Shown piece by piece: positions 7,923 to 16,004 of a stretch of DNA of 43,007 nucleotides (positions are counted from its first letter, which is position 1; every line of letters begins with the position of its first letter). The position numbers and the translations under genes were made by a program. This stretch comes from Candidatus Zixiibacteriota bacterium (GTDB taxonomy: Bacteria; Zixibacteria; MSB-5A5; GN15; FEB-12), in assembly GCA_040753875.1 (NCBI GenBank), contig JBFMDV010000019.1, positions 1 through 43,007 of the forward strand. The letters are read 5' to 3'. Under the pieces are notes generated by a model. The model was not told the origin of the DNA, searched no databases, and saw only the letters and a list, made by a program, of their open reading frames with translations.

Positions 7923-9812
7923 ATGAATCATCCTGAATTCGACATAGTGGTCATTGGCGGCGGCCATGCGGGAGTGGAAGCGGCGCTCGCGGCGGTCCGC
8001 ATGGGTCAGACGGCCGCTATCGTGACCATGGACTCAAAGCGGCTGGCCCTTATGTCCTGCAACCCGGCGATCGGAGGGATCGGCAAGTCTCAACTCGTGA
8101 AGGAACTGGATGCGCTCGGCGGTCTTATGGGGGAGGCCATCGATGCCACCGGCATACAGTTCCGTCGGCTCAACCTCTCGCGCGGTCCGGCTGTATGGTC
8201 TACCCGGGCCCAGGCGGACCGGATCGCTTACAACCAGTATGTCGTCGATTTCGTCGCCAGGCAGGAACGCCTTGAGGTGATCGAAGCTTTAGCCGGCGAG
8301 ATACTCGTTGAACAGGGAAGAGTGACCGGTATTCGCACGGAGTCGGGCGAGCTCATTGGATCAAAAGCGGTGGTGGTGGCCACCGGTACGTTTCTCGGAG
8401 GACTGATTCATATAGGGGAGAAGAAGATAGCGGCTGGGAGAATTGGCGAGAACGCGGCATATCGGCTATCTGATTCGTTCCGAGATCTTGGCTTCGAACT
8501 TGGCCGTCTAAAGACCGGGACACCTCCGCGTTTGGATGGCGACAGTATCGATTGGTCGAAATGCGAGATTCAGTCTGGTGAGAACCCAATCCCGTACTTC
8601 TCGCATCGTACGCGTTACAGGGAATTTGCGCAGACGCCGTGCCATTTGACGAGCACAACCTCGGGAACGCGAGAGATCATCTCGGCCAATTTCAAGCGCT
8701 CGCCCATCTTTTCCGGTCAGATTCAATCCCGCGGACCGCGTTACTGCCCATCAATCGAAGACAAGTTCTTTCGGTTCGCGGACAAAGAGAAGCATCATAT
8801 CTTCCTTGAGCCGGAAGGGAACGGTACCAACGAAGTCTATCCGAACGGCTTTTCAACGGCACTTCCTGAGGAGGTCCAGCATGCCGCGATACGAACGGTG
8901 GTCGGGCTGGAGAATGTCCGGGTAACGCGGCCCGGGTATGCCGTCGAATATGACTACTGTCCCACTCATCAGATCAAGCCTTCGCTTGAGACCAGGCGTG
9001 TGCGGGGGCTATTTTTCGCCGGACAGATAAACGGGACTTCCGGCTACGAAGAGGCTGCGGCACAAGGTATTATGGCAGGTATCAATGCTGTCAGATACCT
9101 TCGATATGAGCCCCCATTTATACTCGACCGCTCGGAGGCATACATAGGTGTCATGATTGATGACCTGGTTACGCGGTCGACCACCGAGCCGTACCGGATG
9201 TTCACCTCGCGGTCAGAATACCGGCTGGCGCTTCGAGAGGACAATGCTCGTGACCGGTTGTCCGCCTATGCCGACCAGCTCGGATTGATTCCTTGCAGTG
9301 AACATGACGAATTCGAACGTCTACAAAGCAAGACGGCAGCAGAGATCAAACTCCTCGCCAAGACGCGGCTGCGCAATACAAGTCTTGGGAGTCTTGGTGA
9401 ACGGATTCGTAAGAGCGAAACAGTCAGCCTGGCGGATCTGCTTCGGCAACCGGGCATCGGGATATCTGAGCTGATTCCAATACTGGCCCAATTCGACGGT
9501 CAGTTCTCTAAAGACCCGCAAGTCCTCGAGCGGGCCGCCATTCAGATTCGATATGAGGGGTACGTGGAGAAACAGGAGCGTGAGATCGCAAAGTTCAAGA
9601 AGCTGGAGGGAGAGTTGATACCGGACCTGTTCACATACGATAGAATCTCAGGGCTCCGTAACGAAGCCCGGGAGAAGTTCACTCGGTTCCGGCCGTCATC
9701 GCTCGGTCAGGCCGGACGGATCGAGGGGATCACCCCTGGCGACGTGGCGGTGCTCTCGGTCCATCTCAAGCGGTTTAAGACCTCGCGCTCGTCCGAGCTT
9801 CGCCCCAGCTGA
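7923..9812 (+). CDS. mnmG: tRNA uridine-5-carboxymethylaminomethyl modification enzyme MnmG (GidA)
   Basis: FAD-dependent partner of MnmE in wobble-uridine modification. From this ATG the protein has 629 residues, the family's usual size. It begins with the Rossmann motif DIVVIGGGHAGVEAA, followed by family blocks MSCNPAIGGIGKSQLVKELDALGG, RRLNLSRGPAVWSTRAQADR, GTFLGG, LKTGTPPRLDG, FAGQINGTSGYEEAAAQG and TSRSEYRL, then the C-terminal helical domain with the DRISGLRNEAREKF region. An upstream ATG at 7878 would add 15 residues and sits just after parS, but the start at 7923 matches the family and is preceded by GAAGAAAG. Stop and next start are one base apart from rsmG, so the two are co-transcribed. 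Confidence 0.95.
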   Translation: MNHPEFDIVVIGGGHAGVEAALAAVRMGQTAAIVTMDSKRLALMSCNPAIGGIGKSQLVKELDALGGLMGEAIDATGIQFRRLNLSRGPAVWSTRAQADRIAYNQYVVDFVARQERLEVIEALAGEILVEQGRVTGIRTESGELIGSKAVVVATGTFLGGLIHIGEKKIAAGRIGENAAYRLSDSFRDLGFELGRLKTGTPPRLDGDSIDWSKCEIQSGENPIPYFSHRTRYREFAQTPCHLTSTTSGTREIISANFKRSPIFSGQIQSRGPRYCPSIEDKFFRFADKEKHHIFLEPEGNGTNEVYPNGFSTALPEEVQHAAIRTVVGLENVRVTRPGYAVEYDYCPTHQIKPSLETRRVRGLFFAGQINGTSGYEEAAAQGIMAGINAVRYLRYEPPFILDRSEAYIGVMIDDLVTRSTTEPYRMFTSRSEYRLALREDNARDRLSAYADQLGLIPCSEHDEFERLQSKTAAEIKLLAKTRLRNTSLGSLGERIRKSETVSLADLLRQPGIGISELIPILAQFDGQFSKDPQVLERAAIQIRYEGYVEKQEREIAKFKKLEGELIPDLFTYDRISGLRNEAREKFTRFRPSSLGQAGRIEGITPGDVAVLSVHLKRFKTSRSSELRPS

Positions 9813-9813
9813 T

Positions 9814-10410
9814 ATGGCCTCCCCGCTCACACTCGATATACAGGCTCTGTTGGAACGGTCCAGTCCCGCACACCGGCTGGACCAGTATTTCAAACTTCTG
9901 ATGCAGGAAAATCAGAAGGTAAACCTGGTTTCACGTGAAACATCCCGCGCGACCTTCGATCGAATCGTGGCCGAATCTCTATTCCCATGCGACCATCTCG
10001 ACCTTCACGTGGGACCTTTTCTCGATATTGGTTCGGGAGGGGGAGTGCCGGCCATTCCGCTTCTTCTGTCTGGTCGAGTTTCCGGACCCAGCGTCCTGGT
10101 CGAGCGAACGCAGAAAAAAGCGGCGGCGCTGGATCGCATTGCCGATGAGCTCGGCTTGTCGGTCCGCGTTATCGACCGTACATTTGAAGATATCAGGCTT
10201 CACGATCGATTCGAGCTGATCACGCTATCTTATGTGAAGTTGACCGCTCGCCTTCTTGAAAAGATCCTCGCCGCTCTTTCACCGGAAGGCACATTCGTCT
10301 ATTACTCCACTCCGGATTTCAAACCAGCGCAATGCCGGCATGAGACGATTTCTTTCATCGTGAAGGGGGACACAGTGGTACGTTCATTCACCGTTTTCCG
10401 TACGAACTAA
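9814..10410 (+). CDS. rsmG: 16S rRNA (guanine-527-N7) methyltransferase RsmG (GidB)
   Basis: 198 residues. Seen: LDQYFKLLMQENQKVNLVSR near the N-terminus, the SAM-binding motif FLDIGSGGGVPAIPLLL at about residues 68-84, and VLVERTQKKAAALDRIADEL, the usual RsmG block. The region where many RsmG proteins have an SRA motif reads LSYVKLTARLLEK, so this copy diverges there. The gene follows mnmG directly, the classical gidA-gidB order. Codons 39-43 (VSRET) are written with a perfect parS core, so this coding stretch doubles as a ParB-binding site. Confidence 0.9.
   Translation: MASPLTLDIQALLERSSPAHRLDQYFKLLMQENQKVNLVSRETSRATFDRIVAESLFPCDHLDLHVGPFLDIGSGGGVPAIPLLLSGRVSGPSVLVERTQKKAAALDRIADELGLSVRVIDRTFEDIRLHDRFELITLSYVKLTARLLEKILAALSPEGTFVYYSTPDFKPAQCRHETISFIVKGDTVVRSFTVFRTN
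9928..9941. promoter_or_regulatory. parS centromere site 2, inside rsmG
   Basis: GTTTCACGTGAAAC is identical to the core of parS site 1. With its flanks (G before, A after) it matches the usual 16-base consensus at 15 positions. It lies inside the rsmG coding region about 550 bases upstream of parA. Confidence 0.88.
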
Positions 10411-10430
10411 GTGTTGGCCGTACTTTTTTG

Positions 10431-10459
10431 TTGCGTCCAATCACGCGTAACGGTAGAAT
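10431..10459 (+). promoter_or_regulatory. candidate sigma-70 promoter for parAB
   Basis: TTGCGT and TAGAAT are separated by 17 bases in the rsmG-parA spacer. A transcript would start near 10466, leaving a leader of about 30 bases with AAGGAG ahead of the TTG start codon of parA. Assigned by eye only. Confidence 0.45.
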
Positions 10460-10497
10460 GGTCAATTACCTGACCGAGTAGCGACAAGGAGTGTAGC

Positions 10498-11256
10498 TTG
10501 GCCAAGATTATCGCGATAGCCAATCAAAAAGGCGGAGTCGGCAAGACCACCACGGCGGTCAATCTGTCATCCTGCCTGGCCGCGGCTGAGAAAAAAACTC
10601 TCCTCATTGATATGGATCCACAGGCGAATTCGACGAGCGGCGTTGGCTTGGACAAGAAAGCAATCGACAGGTCAATATATGATGTCCTGATAGGCGCCAA
10701 GGCGCTGCCAGAGGTGATTCACGCCACCGAGCTCCAGTATCTCAACATAGCGCCATCATCGATATCATTGGTGGGAGCGGAAGTCGAGTTGGTGGGGATG
10801 CTGTCGCGCGAGACTCGGCTTAAGAGCGCGCTTCGGCCGATCAGTGATCAGTATGAATATGTTATCATCGACTGCCCGCCGTCACTCGGCCTCCTGACCA
10901 TCAATACGCTCACCGCCGCCGACTCCGTGATCATTCCGATCCAGTGCGAGTATTACGCGCTCGAGGGGTTGGGGCAATTGATGAACACCGTCAAGCTCGT
11001 GCAGCAACACCTGAATCAGTCGCTGCAGATAGAGGGCGTGCTGTTGACGATGTTTGACGGCCGTTTGAATTTGTCAAAACAAGTGTCCGACGAAGTTCGC
11101 AAGCATTTCGCAAGCAAGGTGTACAATACCGTGATTGCACGCAATGTCAGGTTATCCGAGGCGCCGTCATTCGGCAAGCCGATCATTCTGTACGACGTGC
11201 TCTCATCGGGTGCGGAGAATTACATGGCGCTGACAAAAGAGGTAATGGCGCGATGA
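10498..11256 (+). CDS. parA: chromosome partitioning ATPase ParA (Soj)
   Basis: 252 residues. The start is TTG, supported by AAGGAG eight bases upstream. It has the deviant Walker A box KGGVGKTTTAVNLS at residues 11-24, a Walker A-prime region IDMDPQANSTSG, and DCPPSLGLLT as the switch II/Walker B region, as expected for ParA/Soj. The protein binds DNA nonspecifically when ATP-bound and moves ParB-parS complexes. Its stop overlaps the parB start by four bases (ATGA), so the pair is translationally coupled. Two parS sites lie within 2.7 kb upstream. Confidence 0.95.
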   Translation: MAKIIAIANQKGGVGKTTTAVNLSSCLAAAEKKTLLIDMDPQANSTSGVGLDKKAIDRSIYDVLIGAKALPEVIHATELQYLNIAPSSISLVGAEVELVGMLSRETRLKSALRPISDQYEYVIIDCPPSLGLLTINTLTAADSVIIPIQCEYYALEGLGQLMNTVKLVQQHLNQSLQIEGVLLTMFDGRLNLSKQVSDEVRKHFASKVYNTVIARNVRLSEAPSFGKPIILYDVLSSGAENYMALTKEVMAR

Positions 11257-12101
11257 GCAAGTTGGTGCTGGGGAAAGGGCTCGGAGCGCTGATTCCGACC
11301 GACGAGGGTGCCGCCCCGCAGGCGGAACAATTCAAAATGGTATCGATCGATGAGGTAACGCCAAATCCGATGCAGCCGCGGCACGATTTCGATCCGGAGC
11401 GGCTGGCTGAACTGGTGGCATCGCTCAAGCAGAACGGCATGATGCAACCGCTGGTGGTGCGAAAGGGGGACACCGGGTTCACGATTATCGCAGGGGAACG
11501 GAGACATCGCGCTGCCGTAATGGCTGGCCTGCAGGAAATCCCGGTGGTGGTGATGGAGGCGGCCGACGATGTCCGCATGCTGGAGCTGGCGCTGGTGGAG
11601 AATATCCAACGCGAGAATCTCAATCCTCTGGAATTGGCTTCGGCGTATCGCAAACTGATCGACCAGTGCGGGCTGACACAAAACGATCTGGCGACGCAGC
11701 TCGGCAAGAGCCGCACGGCCGTGACCAACACGTTGCGACTGTTGACGCTTCCACCTGCAATTCAACAAATGATACGAGCCGGTCAGCTTACCGAGGGGCA
11801 TGCGCGGGCGATACTGGGGCTTCCGAATGAGGCTGCCATGACGGAAATGGCGCAGCGGATCGTGGAGGGGTCGCTGTCTGTCCGCCAGGCGGAACAGGAA
11901 TCGACCCGGACCCGGCGGCGAAAACTTGTACCTAAACGCAAACTTCCCGCGCTGAGCGAGGTAGAAACATATTTGAAGCGGCTGTTGGGAACCTCGGTCA
12001 AGATCGTGCCGGGGCTGAAGCGGGGGCGGATCGAAATTGAGTATTACGGCGACGATGACTTGGATCGCCTGTTTGAGCTGTTCAAAAAGATAGAGGGATG
12101 A
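11253..12101 (+). CDS. parB: chromosome partitioning protein ParB (Spo0J)
   Basis: 282 residues. The N-terminus has LGKGLGALIP, the ParA-interacting peptide typical of chromosomal ParB proteins. The CTPase domain includes PMQPRHDFD and the GERRHRAAV motif near residue 90. A helix-turn-helix follows (LTQNDLATQLGKSRTAVTNTLRLL), then a C-terminal dimerisation domain. It should bind the two parS sites upstream. The downstream M23 peptidase gene overlaps by four bases, which links chromosome segregation genetically to the envelope genes that follow. Confidence 0.95.
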   Translation: MSKLVLGKGLGALIPTDEGAAPQAEQFKMVSIDEVTPNPMQPRHDFDPERLAELVASLKQNGMMQPLVVRKGDTGFTIIAGERRHRAAVMAGLQEIPVVVMEAADDVRMLELALVENIQRENLNPLELASAYRKLIDQCGLTQNDLATQLGKSRTAVTNTLRLLTLPPAIQQMIRAGQLTEGHARAILGLPNEAAMTEMAQRIVEGSLSVRQAEQESTRTRRRKLVPKRKLPALSEVETYLKRLLGTSVKIVPGLKRGRIEIEYYGDDDLDRLFELFKKIEG

Positions 12102-12892
12102 GAATCGTACAAAGTAAGTATGTGACGGTCATGCTGGTGCCCGACGGTACCGAAGCGCGTCTCAACTGGCGAGTCCGCTGGTTGTACGTGCAGATCGGCG
12201 CTGCGGCGCTCATTCTGATCGTGATAGGGATCGTATTGTTTTTCATATTCTACGGCCAGATGGCTACGAAGGCGGCGCTGGCCGAGCGATTGAAGGCTGA
12301 AAACGAGGATCTGCAGCGATACCGCTTCAAGGTGAAGCTGCTTGAGGACAATCTCGTACAGGTGCGCGATATGGTCACCAGACTCACCAAGCTTGCCGGT
12401 ATCGATTATCAGTTTCCGGACATCCCGGACGACTCCACGCTGTTCGCTCAGATGGAACAGGGTGCGCCGGCGATCCTGCCGCGAATGTCCGGCACGGATG
12501 ACGACTGGCCATCCGGACTGCCGCTCCAGGGATTCCTCAGCCGTGGTTTTCAAATCGAGGACTCCAGCCAGTACCATCCGGGACTGGATATCGCCTGCGC
12601 AATTGGTACGCCGGTACTTGCCACCGGTGCCGGACAGGTGACGTTCGCCGGAGTCGATTCAGTGTACGGCAACATGGTGGTGATCAAAAACAACGACAGC
12701 GTGATGACCGTGTTCGGTCACAATGAGCGGCTCCTGGTGCGGCTGGGCCAGAAGGTCCAGGTGGGGAGCCGCATTGCGTTGTCAGGAAACAGCGGCCGAA
12801 GCAGTGCGCCGCATCTCCATTACGAATTACGAATCCATAACCAACCCATAAATCCGTTGGAAGACCAGTATGATCAAGAAACCCTTCAATAA
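12098..12892 (+). CDS. membrane-anchored M23 (LytM-type) metallopeptidase
   Basis: 264 residues: a short cytoplasmic N-terminus, one membrane segment at about 29-52, a coiled coil at about 58-98 (AERLKAENEDLQRYR) and a C-terminal M23 domain. All zinc and catalytic residues are visible: H160 and D164 in YHPGLD, H208 in FGHNE, and H239/H241 in HLHYEL. It should therefore be an active peptidoglycan endopeptidase in the periplasm. Its 3' end overlaps the bactofilin gene by 23 bases. M23 peptidase and bactofilin pairs determine cell shape in several bacteria, such as Csd1/CcmA of Helicobacter; a similar role here is inferred from that family knowledge. Confidence 0.9.
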   Translation: MRIVQSKYVTVMLVPDGTEARLNWRVRWLYVQIGAAALILIVIGIVLFFIFYGQMATKAALAERLKAENEDLQRYRFKVKLLEDNLVQVRDMVTRLTKLAGIDYQFPDIPDDSTLFAQMEQGAPAILPRMSGTDDDWPSGLPLQGFLSRGFQIEDSSQYHPGLDIACAIGTPVLATGAGQVTFAGVDSVYGNMVVIKNNDSVMTVFGHNERLLVRLGQKVQVGSRIALSGNSGRSSAPHLHYELRIHNQPINPLEDQYDQETLQ

Positions 12893-13316
12893 CGAGGTGG
12901 ACGGTCTCATGAACACGATTATCGGCAAGGACACCCTGATCACAGGCACAATAGACGTGAAAGGGGCGTTGCGTATCGACGGGACGGTCAAGGGCAAAGT
13001 GATCTGCAACGATTGCGTGACGATTGGCAGCACCGGAGTGGTGGAAGCCGACATTGAGTCGGTTGCTGCCGTGATTGCCGGTCATCTCATTGGTAACGTG
13101 GTGACCTCCGACAAGATCGAACTCCAGGCCAAATGCGAAATGGAGGGAGATATCAAGACCAAGTCACTCGTCATCGAGCAGGGAGCTCTCTTTTGCGGCT
13201 CCTGCAACATGAAAAACAGCGGCCGCTCCGACCTTGGTTTCCTGCCGCCCGAAGAAAAGCGGGACTCCAAGAAGGACGAGATCTTCTCGACAGACACAAA
13301 AGGGTATAAGCCGTAA
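12870..13316 (+). CDS. bactofilin cytoskeletal protein
   Basis: 148 residues. The core from about 15 to 112 is a bactofilin beta-helix (TIIGKDTLITGTIDVKGALR, then IDGTVKGKV and later EMEGDIKTKSLVIEQGA) with evenly spaced glycines. Both termini are short and polar; the C-terminus is lysine-rich. Bactofilins polymerise without nucleotide and scaffold cell-wall enzymes. The 23-base overlap with the M23 gene and linkage to parAB support a module joining morphogenesis and chromosome positioning, as reported for bactofilins in Myxococcus. The start could also be M14 (12909), which is a common bactofilin N-terminus. Confidence 0.9.
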   Translation: MIKKPFNNEVDGLMNTIIGKDTLITGTIDVKGALRIDGTVKGKVICNDCVTIGSTGVVEADIESVAAVIAGHLIGNVVTSDKIELQAKCEMEGDIKTKSLVIEQGALFCGSCNMKNSGRSDLGFLPPEEKRDSKKDEIFSTDTKGYKP

Positions 13317-13656
13317 GTTTCACGGCTGTGGACAACCACCACTAACTGTGGATAATGATATAAGCTATTGTAAGACAATAGCATAAATTGTACGCAACAT
13401 CGCCTGAACAGGTCATTTATCCACACTCCGTCAGTACCGGTTTCTTATTGCGCGGCTATCAGTTAGATGGCTCTTGTGAAGTGATTCATTATTACAGGCG
13501 GTTTTTACACTTGCCAGTGGGGACGAGTGTGGATACCACTTCGAGAGAAAGCCGCTTTCCAGGAGAAATTGGGTACTCGCATCGTAAGCTTTTGAGATGG
13601 TGGGGAGCGCTCGCGCTTCGTATACTTGGCTCCAACAATTTGAAATGACCACACTT
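13317..13656. other. oriC: candidate chromosomal replication origin (DnaA-box cluster)
   Basis: This gene-free stretch lies between bactofilin and moxR. It holds TGTGGACAA (13327-13335, one mismatch to the DnaA consensus), TGTGGATAA (13347-13355, perfect), TTATCCACA (13417-13425, perfect, opposite orientation) and TGTGGATAC (13528-13536, one mismatch). Between the second and third boxes is an AT-rich segment (about 13355-13391) suitable for unwinding; it contains the hairpin GCTATTGTAAGACAATAGC at 13364-13382. Neighbouring mnmE-mnmG-rsmG-parAB genes and parS sites are typical origin neighbours. No dnaA gene is in the window, so the assignment rests on boxes and context. Confidence 0.6.
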
Positions 13657-13690
13657 AGGGTGAGTCACCCTGATTTGACGTGAGTACAAT
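13657..13690 (+). promoter_or_regulatory. palindromic operator and possible promoter ahead of moxR
   Basis: AGGGTGAGTCACCCT (13657-13671) is a perfect inverted repeat with a one-base centre. It overlaps the expected -35 region of a possible -10 box TACAAT at 13685-13690. A transcript would start near 13697, just upstream of GGAGGAATAG at the moxR start. A dimeric regulator bound there could repress the operon. This is pattern-based only. Confidence 0.35.
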
Positions 13691-13724
13691 CTCATGACAA
13701 CCTTGGTGATAACCGGAGGAATAG

Positions 13725-14732
13725 ATGTCCGTAACAGAAACGAAATCAGATCTTCAAGCAGTCGAACACCTGAATCAATCATACGAACGCATCCGCAAAG
13801 AGATCGGCAAGGTTATCGTTGGACAGGATAAAGTAATCGAGCAGTTGCTCATCTCGCTGTTGTCATCGGGACACTGTCTGCTTGTTGGCGTGCCAGGGCT
13901 GGCCAAGACGTTGCTGATATCAACGTTGGCGCGAGTGTTGAATCTGAAATTCAATCGTATCCAGTTCACACCGGATCTGATGCCTTCGGATATCACGGGA
14001 ACTGAGTTGATCGAAGAGGACCAGACCTCGGGGCGTCGCCAGTTCCGATTTGTTAAGGGCCCGGTGTTTGCCAATATCATTCTGGCCGATGAGATCAATC
14101 GCACGCCACCCAAAACTCAGGCGGCTCTGTTGCAGGCGATGCAGGAACACGAGGTGACCGCGGCCGGGCAGACGTACAAACTGGAAGAGCCGTTCTTCGT
14201 ACTCGCCACGCAAAACCCGATTGAACAGGAAGGGACTTACCCGCTTCCGGAAGCGCAGCTCGACCGGTTCATGTTTAACGTGTTTGTGGATTACCCGTCG
14301 ACGAACGAAGAGCAACAGATTGTGAAGTCCACCACAACGGTGCTTAGTTACGATTTGCAGAAGATACTGTCGGCTGAGGATATTGTCGGATTTCAGAGAC
14401 TGGTGCGGCGGGTGCCGGTGTCTGACCATTTGGTGGAATATGCGGTTGACCTCGTGCGGGCGACACGCCCGAAAGAGCCGCAGGCGCTGGAATTCGTGAA
14501 GAACTGGGTGAACTGGGGTGCCGGACCGAGAGCTTCGCAGTATTTGATTCTTGCGGCGAAGACAAAAGCGATTCTGGAGGGACGCCCCACGCCTGGACCT
14601 GAGGACGTGCGGTTTGCGGCGTACCCGGTGCTACGGCATCGAATCGTCACGTCGTTCAACGCCGAGGCCGATGGCGTCGACACGATGGAGATCATCAAGC
14701 GGACATTGGAGACGGTGAAGGAGAAGGCGTGA
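13725..14732 (+). CDS. MoxR-family AAA+ ATPase
   Basis: 335 residues with GGAGG seven bases before ATG. Walker A is GVPGLAKT near residue 52, Walker B is ILADEINR near 120, and the sensor 1 region reads LATQNPIEQEGTYPLPEAQLDRF, the signature of MoxR ATPases. The C-terminal lid is present. MoxR proteins act as chaperone-like ATPases together with DUF58 and von Willebrand-type proteins. The matching DUF58 gene lies 3.6 kb downstream, and several other genes intervene. The next start codon (GTG at 14729) overlaps this stop codon. Confidence 0.92.
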   Translation: MSVTETKSDLQAVEHLNQSYERIRKEIGKVIVGQDKVIEQLLISLLSSGHCLLVGVPGLAKTLLISTLARVLNLKFNRIQFTPDLMPSDITGTELIEEDQTSGRRQFRFVKGPVFANIILADEINRTPPKTQAALLQAMQEHEVTAAGQTYKLEEPFFVLATQNPIEQEGTYPLPEAQLDRFMFNVFVDYPSTNEEQQIVKSTTTVLSYDLQKILSAEDIVGFQRLVRRVPVSDHLVEYAVDLVRATRPKEPQALEFVKNWVNWGAGPRASQYLILAAKTKAILEGRPTPGPEDVRFAAYPVLRHRIVTSFNAEADGVDTMEIIKRTLETVKEKA

Positions 14733-16000
14733 AAACGAGTCACCGCATCATATTCGGCGATTCGCGAAGTATGTCGCTTGTTGGAGACAAGTCCGTTCAT
14801 CTCATAGTCACGTCGCCGCCGTACTGGCAACTCAAGGATTACGGTGCAAAGGAACAGATTGGGTTCGACGACTCGTATGAAGACTACATTAACAATCTGA
14901 ATCTAGTGTGGCTGGAGTGCCACCGAGTTCTTCACGATGGTTGTCGCCTCTGTATTAACATTGGGGACCAATTCGCACGCTCAGTTTATTACGGGAGGTA
15001 CAAGGTCATTCCGATACGAACGGAGATTACCAGGTTCTGCGAAACTGTGGGATTCGATTTCATGGGCTCGATCATTTGGCAAAAGGTCACTACCTGTAAC
15101 ACGACCGGCGGGGCGACTATCATGGGTTCATTCCCCTACCCACGCAACGGTATTGTCAAGATTGACTACGAATTCATCCTACTGTTCAAAAAACACGGCA
15201 CGGCTCCCAAGCCAACTCTCGAGGCCAGGCGGCGATCGAAGCTCACGACGGAGGAATGGAATCAGTACTTCAACGGTCACTGGAATTTCGCCGGAGAGAA
15301 ACAATCCGAACATATGGCCATGTTTCCAACGGAATTGCCTCGACGATTGATCCGCATGTTCAGTTTCGCTGGAGAGACCGTTCTTGATCCGTTCCTTGGG
15401 AGCGGAACGACGTCGCTGGCCGCAATGCGCCTGGGTAGGCAGTCAATCGGATACGAGATAAACAAGGAGTTTGAGAAACCGATCCGTTCCAAACTTCGAA
15501 GTGATTCTGATCTCTTTACGATGGGCAATGTCGTTTTTGAGGAAGACATAAGAAGAGTCCCAACAGAAGCGTTTAGGAAACTGCCATATCTTTTCGTCGA
15601 TCCATTGAAGCTTGATAAGAAGGTGGACCCGAAAAAACTGACATTCGGCTCCAAGCTGGATCGCAATACACCAGTGCGGAGTGACTTGTACAGTGTGGAG
15701 GAGATTATCTCACCGAACCTCATTCGCCTGGAAAACGATTTGATCACTCGTTTGCTGGGTGTAGCGCCGCTCAAGGACAAGGAACAAGAGGCGGTCAGTT
15801 TCTTGTCGAAAAAACTAAAGGGACAAAAGGTGTCGCTGAAGTTTGACGAATTAAAACACGATGGTGATAATCACCTCATGGTGTATATGTTTCTGAAGAA
15901 CAAAACGTTTCTGAACGCGCATTTGATAAGATACGGCCTTGCCACGTTGGATAAATCAACGCCGATTAGCAACAAGGTTCTTCTGAAGCTTGGGGGATAG
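14729..16000 (+). CDS. CTAG-type beta-class DNA methyltransferase with a degenerate SNase-like C-terminal domain
   Basis: 423 residues, GTG start coupled to moxR. The catalytic motif TSPPYW (residues 28-33) precedes the SAM motif LDPFLGSGTT (219-228), the beta-class order for N4-cytosine or N6-adenine methyltransferases. The neighbouring nuclease is of the MjaI (CTAG) family, whose partners are thought to be N4-cytosine enzymes. Residues about 325-412 resemble a staphylococcal-nuclease fold: the RLLGV strand, FLSKKLKGQKVSLKFDE and MVYMFLKNKTFLNAHLIRYG. The usual acidic catalytic residues after RLLGV are replaced (APLK), so this tail is probably non-catalytic and may bind nucleic acid. Confidence 0.85.
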   Translation: MKTSHRIIFGDSRSMSLVGDKSVHLIVTSPPYWQLKDYGAKEQIGFDDSYEDYINNLNLVWLECHRVLHDGCRLCINIGDQFARSVYYGRYKVIPIRTEITRFCETVGFDFMGSIIWQKVTTCNTTGGATIMGSFPYPRNGIVKIDYEFILLFKKHGTAPKPTLEARRRSKLTTEEWNQYFNGHWNFAGEKQSEHMAMFPTELPRRLIRMFSFAGETVLDPFLGSGTTSLAAMRLGRQSIGYEINKEFEKPIRSKLRSDSDLFTMGNVVFEEDIRRVPTEAFRKLPYLFVDPLKLDKKVDPKKLTFGSKLDRNTPVRSDLYSVEEIISPNLIRLENDLITRLLGVAPLKDKEQEAVSFLSKKLKGQKVSLKFDELKHDGDNHLMVYMFLKNKTFLNAHLIRYGLATLDKSTPISNKVLLKLGG

Positions 16001-16004
16001 CGGA

